Shown one piece after another: positions 35,380 to 47,668 of a DNA stretch of 64,000 bases. Numbering within the stretch: position 1 is the first letter of the stretch; each line of letters starts with the position of its first letter. The notes under the pieces were generated by a model. It had not been told where the DNA came from and did no database searches. It saw only the letters and a list, made by a program, of their open reading frames with translations. Source of the stretch: Rhyzopertha dominica (taxonomy: Eukaryota > Arthropoda > Insecta > Coleoptera > Bostrichidae); assembly GCA_025024175.1 (NCBI GenBank), contig QCXZ01000001.1, forward strand, positions 31,676,942 to 31,740,941, in the 5' to 3' direction. Position numbers and translations under genes: made by a program.

Positions 35380-37310
35380 ATATGAAAACATGAAGGATGG
35401 ACACGTTTTAAAAGAGAAATAAAAGAAGCTAAAATAAAATATAATTCTGATTACATTCTCAAATCGACAATAAAACAATGGCAATTTGGACTATTGTGAA
35501 CTCAATGAAGGGACCAAAAAATCAAAGCATTGACCCAAAGCAGTTAAAGTTTGACAACGAAATAAACATTGACGACGATATTGTGGATGCAATGAATGCA
35601 CACTTTTTAAAAGACCAATCAACATATTTAAATCAAATTATTTATACAAGTAATTTCTAAGTGGAGCACTGCCGGTATACTTGTTACCTATATCATGTTG
35701 AGGTTAGTGAAATAAAAAACATCATAATGTCTGTAAAAAATACATCAGTAGGCTTATGACAATGTTCCAGTTGTAGTATTGAAACATCTTGCTGATTATA
35801 TATCCGCACCATTGTCAAGAATCATTGATCTATCACTGGAAACAGCTCGATTCCCAGATAAGCTCAAGGTAGCTATTGTGAGACCTGTATTTAAAAAAGG
35901 AGATAATACCCTCATTAAGAATTATCGGCCTGTTGCTGTTCTCTCCAATATATCTAAATAATTTGATGAAGTTATCTTACTAGGCTGCTTAGTTTTATAG
36001 ATACCCACCATATATTAAGTAATGCCCAAAATGGTCACAGAAAAGGCAAATCTACGCATACTGCAATAAACAATTTTCTTCAAGAAGTTTACGAAGCCTT
36101 GAATGATAACAAACCTGTAGTCGGTGTTTTCTGGGATTTATCAAAGGCCTTCGACACAGTAGATTACAAAATATTATTATCAACGCTGGAGATAATGGGC
36201 TTTCGAGGAAATGCTGGAAAGCTGATTGATCTACTTAGAAAACCGCAACCAAAGGGTCATGATAAAGGACAACAATGGTTTGAAAATCATATCAAAATCC
36301 AGAAGTCCAAGCCGTGGTGTGCCGCAAGGCTCAATACCAAGCCCACTTTTATTCCTACTTTATGTACTTAAATGATTTGCCTAGTGTAGTTACAGAGCCC
36401 ATAAACCAATTTGCTGATGATACGGCGCTGGTCATAAGAGGCTAATCCAAACACGCTATTCAAGACCAATTACTATGTAGTATGAAGAATATCAAGACTT
36501 TGTGTGATACCAAAAACTTGAAGTTAAACATCCAAAAAACAAATATGATGAGCTTCTCTTTATCCAAATCTCATTCTGTTAATGTCTTTTACGAAAACAA
36601 CGAACTTACCTCTTCAGACACAGCGATGTTCCTAGGGGTAGTGCTCGACAGCTGCCGTTCCTGGAACAGTCACATAGAGCATTTGATAGGAAAACTAGCA
36701 CCACTCCGATCGGTATCCTCTACAGTTAAGATGTCGGCAAGTTTGACTGTATACTACGCATTCGTCCACTTCCGTCTCCGCTAAGGTATTCTCTTCTGGG
36801 GAAACTGTTGATGTTCGGCGGGTTTTTATGCTTCAAAAAAAGATGCATACGCAGCATCTTTCTTATGAACAAAACAGACTCGTGCAAGAAAGTGTTCTCT
36901 GAAAACAAAAACTATTCGTATACACCATCTACGTACTGGAATGTGCCGTTTTTGCCAAGGAGCACTTTATGGAAAGTCACGTATACCAACACATTTACGA
37001 TACACGTGGGGTTTGCGTCGGTCATCTAAGAGTTCCGCAAACAACTTTTGCAAAAATCAAAAGGTTGTTAATTCATCAGTCCATAGACCTTTGTAATGCT
37101 ATTCCTAAAAAGGTGCGGCAACTACGACTGGTGCAATTCAAGAAAACTTTAAAACGTCATCTTACAGATGCATAGATGAATTTTATGTGACTTGTTCAAG
37201 TATTCTGTAATGTCAAATTTGATGTAAACGTCATTCGTCTTGTTACTTATTGTTATACATATACATATCTTGACTTGTTTCCTTGCCTGGATGGCCTTAT
37301 GGAATAAAAT
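35380..37310 (+). pseudogene. 5'-truncated non-LTR retrotransposon (jockey/CR1-like) with dead reverse transcriptase
   Basis: Reverse transcriptase blocks appear in the normal order on the + strand but in different frames. FPDKLKVAIVRPVFKKGD and NYRPVAVLSNISK lie at 35850-35960. VVGVFWDLSKAFDTVDYKIL, which holds the first catalytic Asp, is near 36120. VPQGSIPSPLLFLLY is near 36320. FADDTALVI, the YADD-box equivalent, is near 36410. MFLGVVLDSCRSW is near 36630. The tail runs to FKKTLKRHLTDA at 37175 and is followed by a 3' untranslated segment with AATAAA near 37303. At least five frameshifts or stops are needed. The endonuclease domain and ORF1 are missing, as expected for 5' truncation. Its normal job was target-primed reverse transcription. 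Confidence 0.9.
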
Positions 37311-37543
37311 ACATATTATTTTCAAAAAATCATAGGAATTATTAAACAATACAATTTTCACCCAGACAAAACTCATATGACTTACTCAATGAAGGTGAGT
37401 TAATATGTGGACAAATAATTAATGATCCAAATTTTCTTTTCAATATCGGTCATTATGAATAATATATATTTAGTAGAATTAATGGTCGCATTAGATTATA
37501 ACATGTAATGCTATAACGGGATGTTATCAAATCTCGTATATTC

Positions 37544-37586
37544 AACCCTGAAGAAGGTGAGAAATAAATCCACCGAAAGCTTGGTT
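37544..37586 (+). ncRNA. hammerhead-ribozyme-like motif, intact core (Penelope-type)
   Basis: The order on the + strand is AACC (stem I), CTGAAGA (fits CUGANGA), stem II formed by GGTG/CACC around an 11-base loop, GAAA, GCTT as a loopless stem III with cleavage after the second T, then GGTT closing stem I. All core positions fit the hammerhead consensus. Such minimal motifs are known from Penelope-like retroelements, where two copies together form a stable dimer. No Penelope coding region is adjacent. A Tc1-class relic follows 90 bases later. Confidence 0.6.
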
Positions 37587-37675
37587 TGTAATATGAAGAG
37601 TATTATTTAAGAGAATGAAAAAGGCCGATTCACCATTATGAATGAGTTAAATATGGAAGATTTAAATGAAATGTT

Positions 37676-37885
37676 TCTGGGTCGCTGGATTCATTTAATG
37701 ACCCTTAATATCCCTGGACTTGACACCATTAGACTTCTTGTGGGATCGTTTAGAAAATACGTTTTAGGATCAGCCAATCCATTTCCTTACGTGGTTTTCT
37801 GCAACGTAACATAGACGAATTGCATCAAATTACACCAGATATGCTTCGGAATGTCCGAAAATATTTTGATTGTTATCATCAATAA
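37676..37885 (+). pseudogene. Tc1/mariner-class transposase C-terminal relic
   Basis: In shifting frames the + strand reads LDLTPLDFLWDRLEN, corresponding to the SPDLTPLDFFLWG third-Asp block. It then reads GFLQRNIDELHQITPDMLRN and VRKYFDCYHQ before a TAA at 37883. The first two catalytic blocks are absent. It resembles the C terminus of the transposase at 13747-14810 in layout, so it may come from a related family. Confidence 0.75.
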
Positions 37886-38502
37886 TTATTAAAACGGGAT
37901 TTGTCGTGAAGTACACATCCAAGAGTTTGAACGGTCCGAGCGTTTGTTTTCATAAATGAATCGGAGTGTCCAAAAGTCGAAAGCTTTAGCTAGTGCTGAA
38001 TTAGGAACTTGCATGATGTTTTTTTCACTATATTTTTTTTCATATGAAGTTATCCTATATTAGAAAACGGTGAGTAATTGTTTTTTTCTTAATGTTCATC
38101 TATATACTAATAATAAAATAAAATCTTTCCAAAGAAATCAGGCGGCTTTAAACGTGAGTTTAAACGTACCGTTATTGGCTGAATACAAAATTGCGCCACG
38201 CAACGGTAACAAGGCCCCGCTGCCCCGCCCCCCAAGGTCACTCCCTGCATAAAGGACGTCAAATAGAACAGTACACGTAAAGCGTCTCGCCGCAGCATTT
38301 TACGCGCCTTTGGTTTAACTTCAATCTGTTCTTTTATAACTACAAATGACATATACTTTTTTATTATCAAACATTTTTATTGGTTTTGTTACTTTGTTTT
38401 ATAGATGCTGTTTCTTTTAACCCGATCAACACCTGAGGCGAGCAGTGCACTGAANAAGTATAAATAAATTCCTAATTTTAGGACCCTAGCCTGCATTCAG
38501 AC
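37886..38502. other. no recognised gene
   Basis: A short direct repeat (TTTAAACGT twice near 38148-38168) and a C-rich tract near 38215-38235 are the only notable items. Confidence 0.45.
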
Positions 38503-38720
38503 GTACAGTGGATTACTTAATTAAAGAAAGGGCTATAGCGTTGTTACACAAGGTGGTTAGCAATAAAGATCTTGTTAAATTCCCGACAGACACGCTGCAC
38601 TCTACCATTTCCTGGAGGTAGAAAGTGCAATGTGTATATCTGGTCAGTAAAAAGATCTTTACTGCTAAGCAACTCATATAACGGCGCTAGCCGTTCCTTC
38701 AATTAAGTCTTCGAGTGTAC
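38503..38720. repeat. 218-bp imperfect hairpin (MITE-like)
   Basis: The left arm TACAGTGGATTACTTAATT onward aligns with the reverse complement of the right arm, which ends ACTTCGAGTGTA-like at 38720. Matched blocks include TTAGCAATAAAGATCTT with AAGATCTTTACTGCTAA, and TGCACTCTACC with GGTAGAAAGTGCA. The fold centres near 38611. I estimate pairing of roughly three quarters along the arms. It is a small foldback transposon or a long RNA hairpin; no clear target duplication was seen. Confidence 0.65.
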
Positions 38721-39697
38721 ACCACGCTGACAAGTAATAAAGAGCCAACAGCATATCAAATCAGTATCTCGCTCGAACTATATCACAAAACCTTGTTTGT
38801 GATGTTACACAGCTAGGTTCGATACTACAATGTTTTACGTAATGGATGATATGGTTCAAGCCACGGTTAATTCCGCTAAACCCAACCGGCGGCGCCTGAA
38901 CTCGTTCGTATAGCAGACATATATTAAATAAAGATCACGTTGGTCTTTATCGGTAATCTCCCGGAACAATAATTCACACGGGCAAATTTATAGTGCATGA
39001 AATGACACAATTTATTACCGGTTATTCGTTTCCATTAATCATGTATAAAATTGTTGTAAACGTGGAACTATGAAAACGTCCGGGACATGAATTATCCTAC
39101 ATGCAAACGCGCGTTAAGAATAGACCTCCGGCCATGCCTGAGGGATGGTATTTGAATGCCGGCCTACGCTTGCGCATAAATCTTACGCGAACCTGCGGTA
39201 TACGCGAAACTGGATTAAACGTCCTGCAAATCATCTTTGGTGAAGCTAACCGGCGTTCGTTAGCTTTGATTGGTAGCGAAGTCCAAAATTATTACAGCTG
39301 TCACTTCTAACATTCAACATCGGTGCTGGAAACCTGCGGAATTACCAACGTTGAATTAGCAACACATTCTCGAGTTGTACGGAATTACTTAACCACGTCA
39401 CGTCTTTAGGAAGTCGCGGGGAAACGAAACACGAACAGATCAAGTTTACTTTGAAATAAGTTTTTAGCCGCGGTGAAAAGTTGTCTCGTAATTTTCTTTA
39501 TGGCGTATCGAAATTAAGGCATGCTTGAATAATATCGCAGCAAATCCCTCAGGAAATATTTTGATGTACCTAAAGAAGCTGTATGTTGCAAAATTGTTCA
39601 AACGGAAAATGTTTTTGAAGAATCAGACCCTCTGTCGTGATATTCATTATAACTGTTAATTTGCACCATTAGACAGTAATAGTTGTTAATAATGGTA

Positions 39698-39731
<34 letters not shown>

Positions 39732-40497
39732 CAGCTTCACAGCTGCAAAATCAAATGCCTTCATCTTTACATATATTCCGACTCCACCACCAAATGAGAT
39801 TTTAACCCTCCTTGCGGTCCTTGACGACTGTTGTAAATAAAGGTCTCATCATTCGGAATTATTTTAGTACTCGTCTACATTGAAATCTTTCACATCCCCC
39901 AAAGCTAACCTAATTACCCAATGAGAACTTGAACCAAGTTAAGGAGCTTTTGGGGACAGTTACAAAGAAAGTTTTTTTTTTGCTACAGACTGGCACCAAT
40001 GCAATTACTATGAACAGAGTTGGTTAGCGTTACAAGCGATGGGGGTAGAAATATGAGTGGATAAAACAAGGACCGGGTGGGTGGGCAGAATTAAAGCTAA
40101 GCTGGCAGAGATGGGCTGCGTTAGAAGAGTTGTACTATAATCGTGGTAACTACTGCAAACTACATCAGGAAAAATGTATTGACACATTGGTAATTTCAAC
40201 AGCTTATGGCAGATCTGGGAGCAAATCACCGCTATGTCCGGTATTACTCTGATCTGAAGTGAGAAGGTTAAATAGAGGTGCGGTACTGAAAAAAAATTTT
40301 TACCTCATAAAAGAAATCATCACCTTTATAACTCACTCAGCACTGGCCATGGACATTTGACAATGCTGTATGTAAAACTCCAATGAAACAAAATTGACTT
40401 CTGTCAATGTCACAATCATATAGTTTTGGCGTTTATCAGCTATGAACTTTAGCTTTCTTAAAAAACTAATTGTTTGATTGTGAGATGTAGTTATAAA
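38721..40497. other. CpG-richer island, then AT-rich DNA with AAT repeat
   Basis: 38,830-39,480 is a CpG-richer island with ATTA-type sites and no gene. An (AAT)n microsatellite lies at 39698-39729. The remainder is unassigned. Confidence 0.45.
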
Positions 40498-40884
40498 CAT
40501 GGACAGCAAAAGCGTTCATTTTTGTCATATTTTGCTTTATTATTTACGAAAATTAAAAAAAAATTAAGGAATGTGTATGATGATGAAGGTCTACAAGAAC
40601 AATAGTGTCGGAATTGCTTGATTGATTCCGTTCTGGTGATTTTTCTGATGAACCACGATCTGGTAGGTCTAAATAAATTGCAGATGATTAAATCCAAAGT
40701 TAGGTTGGAAAGGGGTTGAATGTATCGCCACCATAGACAATCATTTAAGACATATGGGATACGTTAAAAACCTGGATATTTGGGTTTGGGAATTTAAAGG
40801 AAATTCATTTAACTCAACGCATTAACATCTGCATTACCATCACTGATCATGAAAAATCGATCAATTTGGTATGATAAAAAGATT
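40498..40884 (+). pseudogene. mariner (SETMAR/irritans-like) transposase N-terminal relic
   Basis: Across several frames the + strand shows KSVHFCHILLYYLRK, the usual start of this transposase. RHMGYVKNLDIWVWEFK follows, matching the GYV.KLDIWVPHELKE block, then LTQRINIC and ITITDHEK, which corresponds to ITGDEKW. The Gly-Asp of the first catalytic block is altered. Stops and frameshifts are frequent, so it is old. No downstream DDE remainder is visible. Confidence 0.75.
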
Positions 40885-41645
40885 ATAACAAACTTGACGA
40901 GAAAATGGCGGTAGGTAAATCAAAATGGAAATTATATTATTGATTAAAGTTTAATGATTATATAAAAAGTCATGTTATACAAAAGCTATAGAGGAAGCTG
41001 AAATAAAGTTCTATTACAAAAATGATAAAATTAAATTTATTATAATGCAGCTGCAAACCCGTTTAACAAAATTTTGTACTTTATCAAATTGGAAATTGTT
41101 GCAAATTCTCTTTCATTTGACATTAAGGCCCTACCCACTAAATTACAAATGGATGTAATTGGCGTTCACTCAGTGTCGTTAGCGAGTTCGTTAAAGGTTT
41201 TAAAGCTCATTTTATGAAGTCGATGATTTTGTTAAAGTTTACTAAACTACTTTTACAAAATTTTAAATACTGCTGTGCGCCTTTATATTATTTTGCCACT
41301 ATGTGGACATTGCGTTAGGTCCCCACACGTTCATGTACCCAAATAAATACTCTAAAACGTCGCATATCTTGTTAACAGACCTCTTCCTAAGAAAGACTGT
41401 ACCAAGTTTCTTTGGCCTGAACACTTATCACTTCATTTAAGGCACAAACCTGTTTCAAGCAAAGTGAGCCTCGTAATTATCCACTGTTTCTCTTCCATGA
41501 CTTCTGAATTAATTAGGTAGTTATGATTGGATGTGCTTTATTTCACGAGCTTTATCAGACAGTCCTGACGATTATTTTGACCATAACATCATTATACTGA
41601 TCTCAGATGTGCAGAATTTAGGTTAGGTCAGGGTTTTAACCGAAC
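40885..41645. other. no recognised feature
   Basis: AT-rich DNA with no protein or RNA signal on either strand. Confidence 0.5.
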
Positions 41646-41720
41646 CCCTGGGTGGTGTAGAGGTATCCTATCGGAGATCCAATGTGGAGTTTTCGCGTTC
41701 GAGTCCCGACCGAAGCGTAA
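41646..41720 (+). other. tRNA-like pol III promoter sequence (SINE head or tRNA pseudogene)
   Basis: An A box (TGGTGTAGAGG, 41653-41663) and a B box-like GTTCGAGTCCC (from 41698) are 45 bases apart, as in a tRNA. The T stem pairs at four of five positions (TCGCG/CCCGA), but the acceptor arms do not pair, so no functional tRNA is expected. It differs from the SINE at 10008. Confidence 0.5.
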
Positions 41721-44089
41721 GATATTACTTTTTCACTTAAAAATTAGCTGCTAGAAAACCCTTGTAATTTCGTATTAATTCCAGTTAGCAAACTTTCATG
41801 GTCTACTATGGTTGTTGTCCATCATGTTTTAAGTTACGAACCATGAACTCAACCTGAGTGTTTTCCGCAAGAAGCTTCTCAAAATCAGCCTTCCTGTAAC
41901 GTACAGACAATTTGTAACCAAACACTGCTTAGAATCCAGCTGTGTTTCTTCTGGGTAGATCTTTCTCAACGAAGAAACTGGAAGCATCAAAATATTTTTG
42001 ATCCAACCATCATGTCTATTAAATTTTTAGGATTAGTTACAGTCGACTTCCAACCTTAACTGATCACTCTGTATAGTACACAACTTCGTGGTTCTACATT
42101 CCCCATATTTTTTTTAGCTTAAAATGTCGTCATGTATACATTTCGACTTTCTTTCTGCAATTGATATTGTAAGGAGCGTCCACTGGAATAACTTGCTAAA
42201 TTCCACTTCTACTTGTTTCGAAGCCAATCTGGTCTGAAAAGTTTCCACTGAAAAAAAAATATAACTCCGATAATTTCCTTAGCAATCGTTGATGGTCTCT
42301 GCGTTAAACGCAAGTTTCCAGGCGAATGCCTCTGGCCCACCCCGCGCCATTATCCGTATTCGAGAAAACACCACCATCGGTGAAGCTGTGCCGCGTTTAT
42401 TTTTGCTGGCTAATCGATCCACCGGAGAATGACGGGCTCATTTAATCAACAAATATATCAGCCGCGCCGGCCTGTNATGGAACTATCGTGACGGAAAAGC
42501 NCCCATTAAATGTCTTTGCACGCCCTGCACGCCGCATAATCGGATCGTCGGAGACAATTACTTCAAAAACAATGGCGGCGATGAGTTGAAACACCCCCAT
42601 CGAGTTAAGTGGACGGGTTATGAACCTGTTTCGAATGGTTCTTTTTGTTTCTGAGAGTAGGGAAGATTAATGGCAGTTGTCCGTTCGGTCTGATGCAGTT
42701 TTGCTAAGCGGGGCAAATGTTTACGTCGTCTATTTGCGAATGGGAAGATTCGGGGATTCAACTTAACGAAATGGGATTTGCCGTAAGGGGATGACAAATT
42801 CCCGGCACCAACCACTGGAAATTGCTAGAGAATTTAGGAAATAGAACACTGAAATTAAACATCTAACAGAATTATTCGGTAATTTTTTATAAAATATTTT
42901 TTTCTTTGGCGCATGAAGCCTTCCAGCTTTCATTAAATCTATTAAACACATAACTTTTCCGGACACCGGTTTGAAGTTAACTGTTCACCTTTTTTCCACT
43001 GTTTTAACTGTTATTTGTTCTTGAAAATGTAGTGATGTGTCTAGTTCCATGCAAACTCTTAAAACAATCATTCGAACTTGCTTTTGATCTATTACAAGCT
43101 TAGCTTATTTAGTCAGTGGCTGTTTTTGGTTTTTAAAAAACGAAGTGGTACTAATGCTTGCTCAACCGCGATTAAAGTTAACGATTCAATTTGTAACTTG
43201 AATTTTATTTCAAGAAATAGCTCAATCGCTGCACAGAATTCGGTTTTATTCACGATTAAGGGAAATGCCCGAATTTGTTTGAAATTTAGATACTGACTAA
43301 TAATTATAGAATGACAAGCAGGCCAATCCAGCGCCATCTTCTGGTTGGGTCTACAAACAAACAAATATAAACCGTACTCTAAAAATTAAGCGAATCCAAT
43401 GCTAATAAATACAATTTTAATTTTCATTAACAATAATTTCTTTCCGATCCTTTAGGAAATACACTGGATTATAAAAAATTGTGCATTGCGAGAATTACAG
43501 TGTGGATGACACGATGCCATCTAGTGGCAATACGGCATCATCCATTCATCTCTGTGGAGAACTAATAATTAATTAATAATTTTGTCAGTGTGCATTTTTG
43601 TGGCCACTCAAATAACTCTCTAGATCCACTTTGCTTTTGCTTGGTATGTTTATCGGGAGTATATAGATAACAGCTTTCAATTTTCTATTTCAGCAGTGAA
43701 GACCATTTTATTTTCATTTAGTTTTGAAAATAATGCCCTCGAGATGACAGCCGTTCGTGCCAAGGTACTACCGCTACATTACGTAAAATTTTGTAAAGCT
43801 GGTTAACAAATGTCGCGATGTAAGAAATAAACCATGTAAATAATTATAGATGCATCAGAAGTAGTACGGCGTAAGGATAATTTTGTAACATCTTTTTCAT
43901 TAAGATAACTCTGCCTCTCCTCAAAATAAATGGGAAGAAAATAACAGTATAAAAGTTTGTTCAAATAGATGAACTGAGGAATTGTGCTTCCAGTTAAATG
44001 ATACTGTAACTCAGCATAGAATTCAGTATATTAAGGAAAATATTTCCTAGGCATTAATTGAATAGAATTTTTCGCTTGTAGAGTAAGAT
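41721..44089. other. mixed DNA with a CpG-richer island, no gene
   Basis: 42,300-42,830 is a CpG-richer island (with two Ns), rich in ATTA/TAAT-like sites. Frames across it lack domains. The flanks are AT-rich with nothing recognised. Confidence 0.45.
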
Positions 44090-44169
44090 ATAGGTATAAA
44101 TATTTTAATTGGTGAAGCACGCCAATCTTTTTCTTATAGTGATTCACCAATTAAAATATTTATACCTAT
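44090..44169. other. 80-nt perfect hairpin
   Basis: A 27-base arm (44090-44116, ATAGGTATAAATATTTTAAT and on) is exactly complementary to 44143-44169, across a 26-nt loop. Length and shape fit a microRNA precursor or a tiny foldback insertion. The stem is AT-rich and unbroken, more like a recent inverted duplication or an siRNA hairpin than a typical microRNA with bulges. Confidence 0.6.
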
Positions 44170-44764
44170 TTCCTCAAGAGGTGTTAGCAACGGCTCCTTA
44201 GTTGTTTAGCAATCCAGTGGTTAACCTCTTCCAGTTTTACAGAATAACCTTTATATACACCAAATTTTTTTATTATTTAATTAGGTAGTTACATCACTAT
44301 TTTCTCTAAAAGATAAGTTTTAAACAACCGGTATTTGTCATTTCACATGAAACGATATACTATATAATATTATTATTACTGGAACAGTGTATTATTATTA
44401 TTGTCATAGAAAATATGTTTGTATATTTATAGAAGGATATTTACAAAAATTAGAAGTAAAAAACACCTTTTTATGCATTTTGCCCATGCAGTAGCCTCTA
44501 TGTATGGAATTTAGGTTCATCATTTGAATTTTATATACTAATAACCATCACCAGTTCGGATTAAAACTATATCTTTATTTGCTTGATTTATTGAAAACCG
44601 TACTTACAAATTGTGGCTTGTGCAACTTCGACAGTGTTTCATTTTGTACAAACATTACGAGAATAAAAAACCATAACACAGATTTCATTTCATTAGTAAG
44701 AAGTTTTATCACATTTCGCTACTTAATCCACTAAACAACTGATGTTGGATTAATCATTCAAAAG
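44170..44764. other. AT-rich, no recognised feature
   Basis: Contains a short TTATTA run near 44370-44400 and no protein signal. Confidence 0.5.
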
Positions 44765-46010
44765 TTTATTAAATTCTTTGAATTCCAGAGCAGCACGTTT
44801 GAATGTTTGTGCGTTATCAGAATATATCACATCTGGGACACCTCTTCTAGCACCTTCAGTGATCAAGTTGGGTACCAGTTCTAAATTTACAGCTCTTACT
44901 AGTACACATGTTATCAACATAATATACACTTTATCCCTGTTAATATTTCCTTTCTTATAACAAATAATGGGCCGGTAAGGTCAATTCCAGATATTTTAAA
45001 TCGACTGACAACACATATCCTTTCCTTGGGAAGCGAAGCAAAGGGTTCATTGGCGGACCCTCCTCGCATCTTCTGACACATCACGCATTTTCTAAATTCT
45101 CCTAACTTAATACCACCATGGTATATCCCATTCCACACCAACCGATCTCCTAAGCACGAATTCTTGCAAAATTATACGATGTTTTGTTTCATAGGGTAAA
45201 TCTGAAAATTCCAATCGCCCTCAAAGTCTTCTTATTCCTTTATCATCTATCAATGGATTTAACATCAATAATGAGGAACTTCTATCTTTCTTTCCGTTGT
45301 GTTTTAGGCCTTGTAGTTCTTTTGTAAACCTTTGTTGTTGAGTTAACATAATCCAATAATTTTCAGCGTCACATAGTTTCTGCTTCGAAAGGTAACCTGT
45401 TTCCTTTCCATTAACGGCTCTTAAATTGCGAAGTATTCGAAACACGTAGGCTGTAGTCCTTAAAATCTCTTCAAAGCTGCTATAATTTTAAATTCTAAAA
45501 ATCGGTTCCGCGTAAACTTCTGCTGTCAGTAACGTTGAGCAAAGTTGATATAACACCTGCGTTTTATCACGTTTACTATCATCAGTAGGCCAGTACTTCT
45601 CATCACTGCTCAGCCATTTGGGACCATTCCTCCATACTTTAGACTCAATTAGTATTGTGAGTTTAACTCCCCTGGTCAACATATCGGCAAGATTTGCAGA
45701 TTCAGGACAGTGTCTGCATTCACCTTTTGATAGCGTGTTAATTTTCATTATTCTGTTGCGGACATACTGTTTCCATTTGTTCGGATTGCGATATATCTAA
45801 TACAAAGTTATTTTTGAACCAGATCATAAGTAGGGTCTATAAAATTTTAACCCGAAATTTTTTGTTATATAATTTTGTAGTCCTGAAGCACAAAGTGCTA
45901 CTGTCAGTTCCAACTTTGGTAATGTTAGTTAGGGAAGGATACATCCTTCCCTTTATCATTAGTAGGAGCAATCCTGTTTCTTTCAGAAGGTCGTCTGACC
46001 CCTTTTAAAA
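44765..46010 (-). pseudogene. BEL/Pao retrotransposon fragment (RNase H to integrase)
   Basis: On the minus strand, in order: LTLPKLELTVALCAS (45,930-45,885), the conserved block at the RNase H start of BEL/Pao polyproteins. CRHCPESANLADMLTRGV follows, with VWRNGPKWLSSDEKYWP (45748-45488). Then SSLLMLNPLIDDKGIRRL, before the integrase zinc region (45445-45221). Next comes KCVMCQKMRG and FKISGIDLTGPLFV, holding the first integrase Asp (45141-44914). Last is LVRAVNLELVPNLITEGARR with VIYSDNAQTFKRAAL, the second Asp block, near 44,800. The third catalytic residue and both LTRs are missing, and several frameshifts separate the blocks. It is a dead internal fragment. Confidence 0.88.
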
Positions 46011-47668
46011 GCCTTGTTAAAAGAGCACAAGTTTTCCGTAACGATAATTCCATTTTCTCGCGTTCAAAATCAGCTTCTTACACACATTTGCAAGTTTCCG
46101 GGTTTCGGCACCAAACTGTGAAAAATTTCGTTCCAAGGATAAATAAGATTCCACTCCGTTAATTTGAAGATTGTATTCGGCTTTAAGGTTGTAACTCTGT
46201 TTTGATGTATGTCAGACCTTGTCTACTTTTTTCTGCTTTCTAATTTTTAACACTAATGTTGTGTTTTATTTCTGAAGTAATTTTCGTTAATGTTGAATAT
46301 GCTGCGAAATACATTCTAAAATTATTACACACTTCCAACAATATAATAATATGTATATTAGGATGCAGTGCTCTCGCATCTACGGTTCCATGATATATGC
46401 TATAGCCCATGGATCAAGGCTTTCATTGTCACGACTCTCCCTAGAGACTGTTGTTTGCGCGTTTTTTACTTACTTTAACCGGAAGATTTCAAACCCTAAT
46501 GGTTGCATTTCGTGATTTAAATTAATTTAAGTAGGCGCAGTTTATAGCTTCCGATATCTTTTTTGNCATTTATTAGACAGGTTTAACTGAGATGGGGAAG
46601 AGTACTGCACAAGCTGCATTTTAGTGTTAGAAGCGATCAGCGTGGCGAATTAGATTTCAGGTCTGAATTTACAATCCCAATATATTCCCGAAACTGCCGT
46701 TCATCTGTTACGGCGGCCTTAAACCGGCAACAGGCCGGCATGTTTACGGAAGCCGGCATAAATTCGTTCGGAGCGGGAATTATCTCGGAATTTACATTCC
46801 ACCAGTGCATTATGGGTGCGTTATGTTCGTCGTTGCAATAAAAGAGCTCGCGGCCCGTAGTTTATTTAACGTTAGCGCGCCTTGCACCGCTAGCGTGCGT
46901 GCACCTCCCTAAAGCTGCCGGCAAATTAAACCTAAATCCCGCTGAATAACAAACCTAACAGGGATTAGATCTACTTCGCGCGAAGTTTTTATTGAATCAG
47001 AGTTTCTCGCGCTCAGCGGCCGACTTGGGCTTTTGTTTGTGTGGAAGGTTATTTGAATGCATGCTGATGTTTGTTGGGATTAGCTTTGCACGAATTTACG
47101 GATTGCTTTGGAAAAGATAAACATACGTTTTATGCGGACTACGATAAGTGTCCTTGAGCCGCCGCATTATTTAAGGACAGCTAATTTTATTAGATGATAT
47201 GAACATGATGTTAAAAGGTACGTTGTTACTTGAGGGTAATGAAAAGGATACAGTGTCAACATGAATAGGAAAGAGGAATTAAGCTCACCTGCACTTTGAC
47301 AAAGATTACAGGCGTAATCGAAATGTCAGACCAATAACATTTTGTCAGCGTTTTAAAGCGACAGTGATCTCTCCGAAAACATATTATCTTACATTATGGA
47401 CGCTGAAAGCATTCACCCTCGCAAAAGATTTTATTTGCTTATCTGTAATTGCTAATTCTATACAATCTTTGTTTTTTTAAGTAATTCTACAACACTTGGT
47501 TGATCAGTCCTACATGTTGTAAATGGCTCATTTAATTTCTGGGATTTTTGCATTTTGGTCATTAGTGCTAGTAGTCAATAACAAATACGTTTTCTATTAA
47601 AAAAAATAATACTGGGGTATTGGTGGCTACATTAATGCTTGTATGAGTGAATTAAATGCTCTTTGGCA
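46011..47668. other. no gene; CpG-richer island in the middle
   Basis: 46,600-47,060 is a CpG-richer island with CCGGCA repeats and ATTA sites. AT-rich DNA lies on both sides with no recognised feature. Confidence 0.45.
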
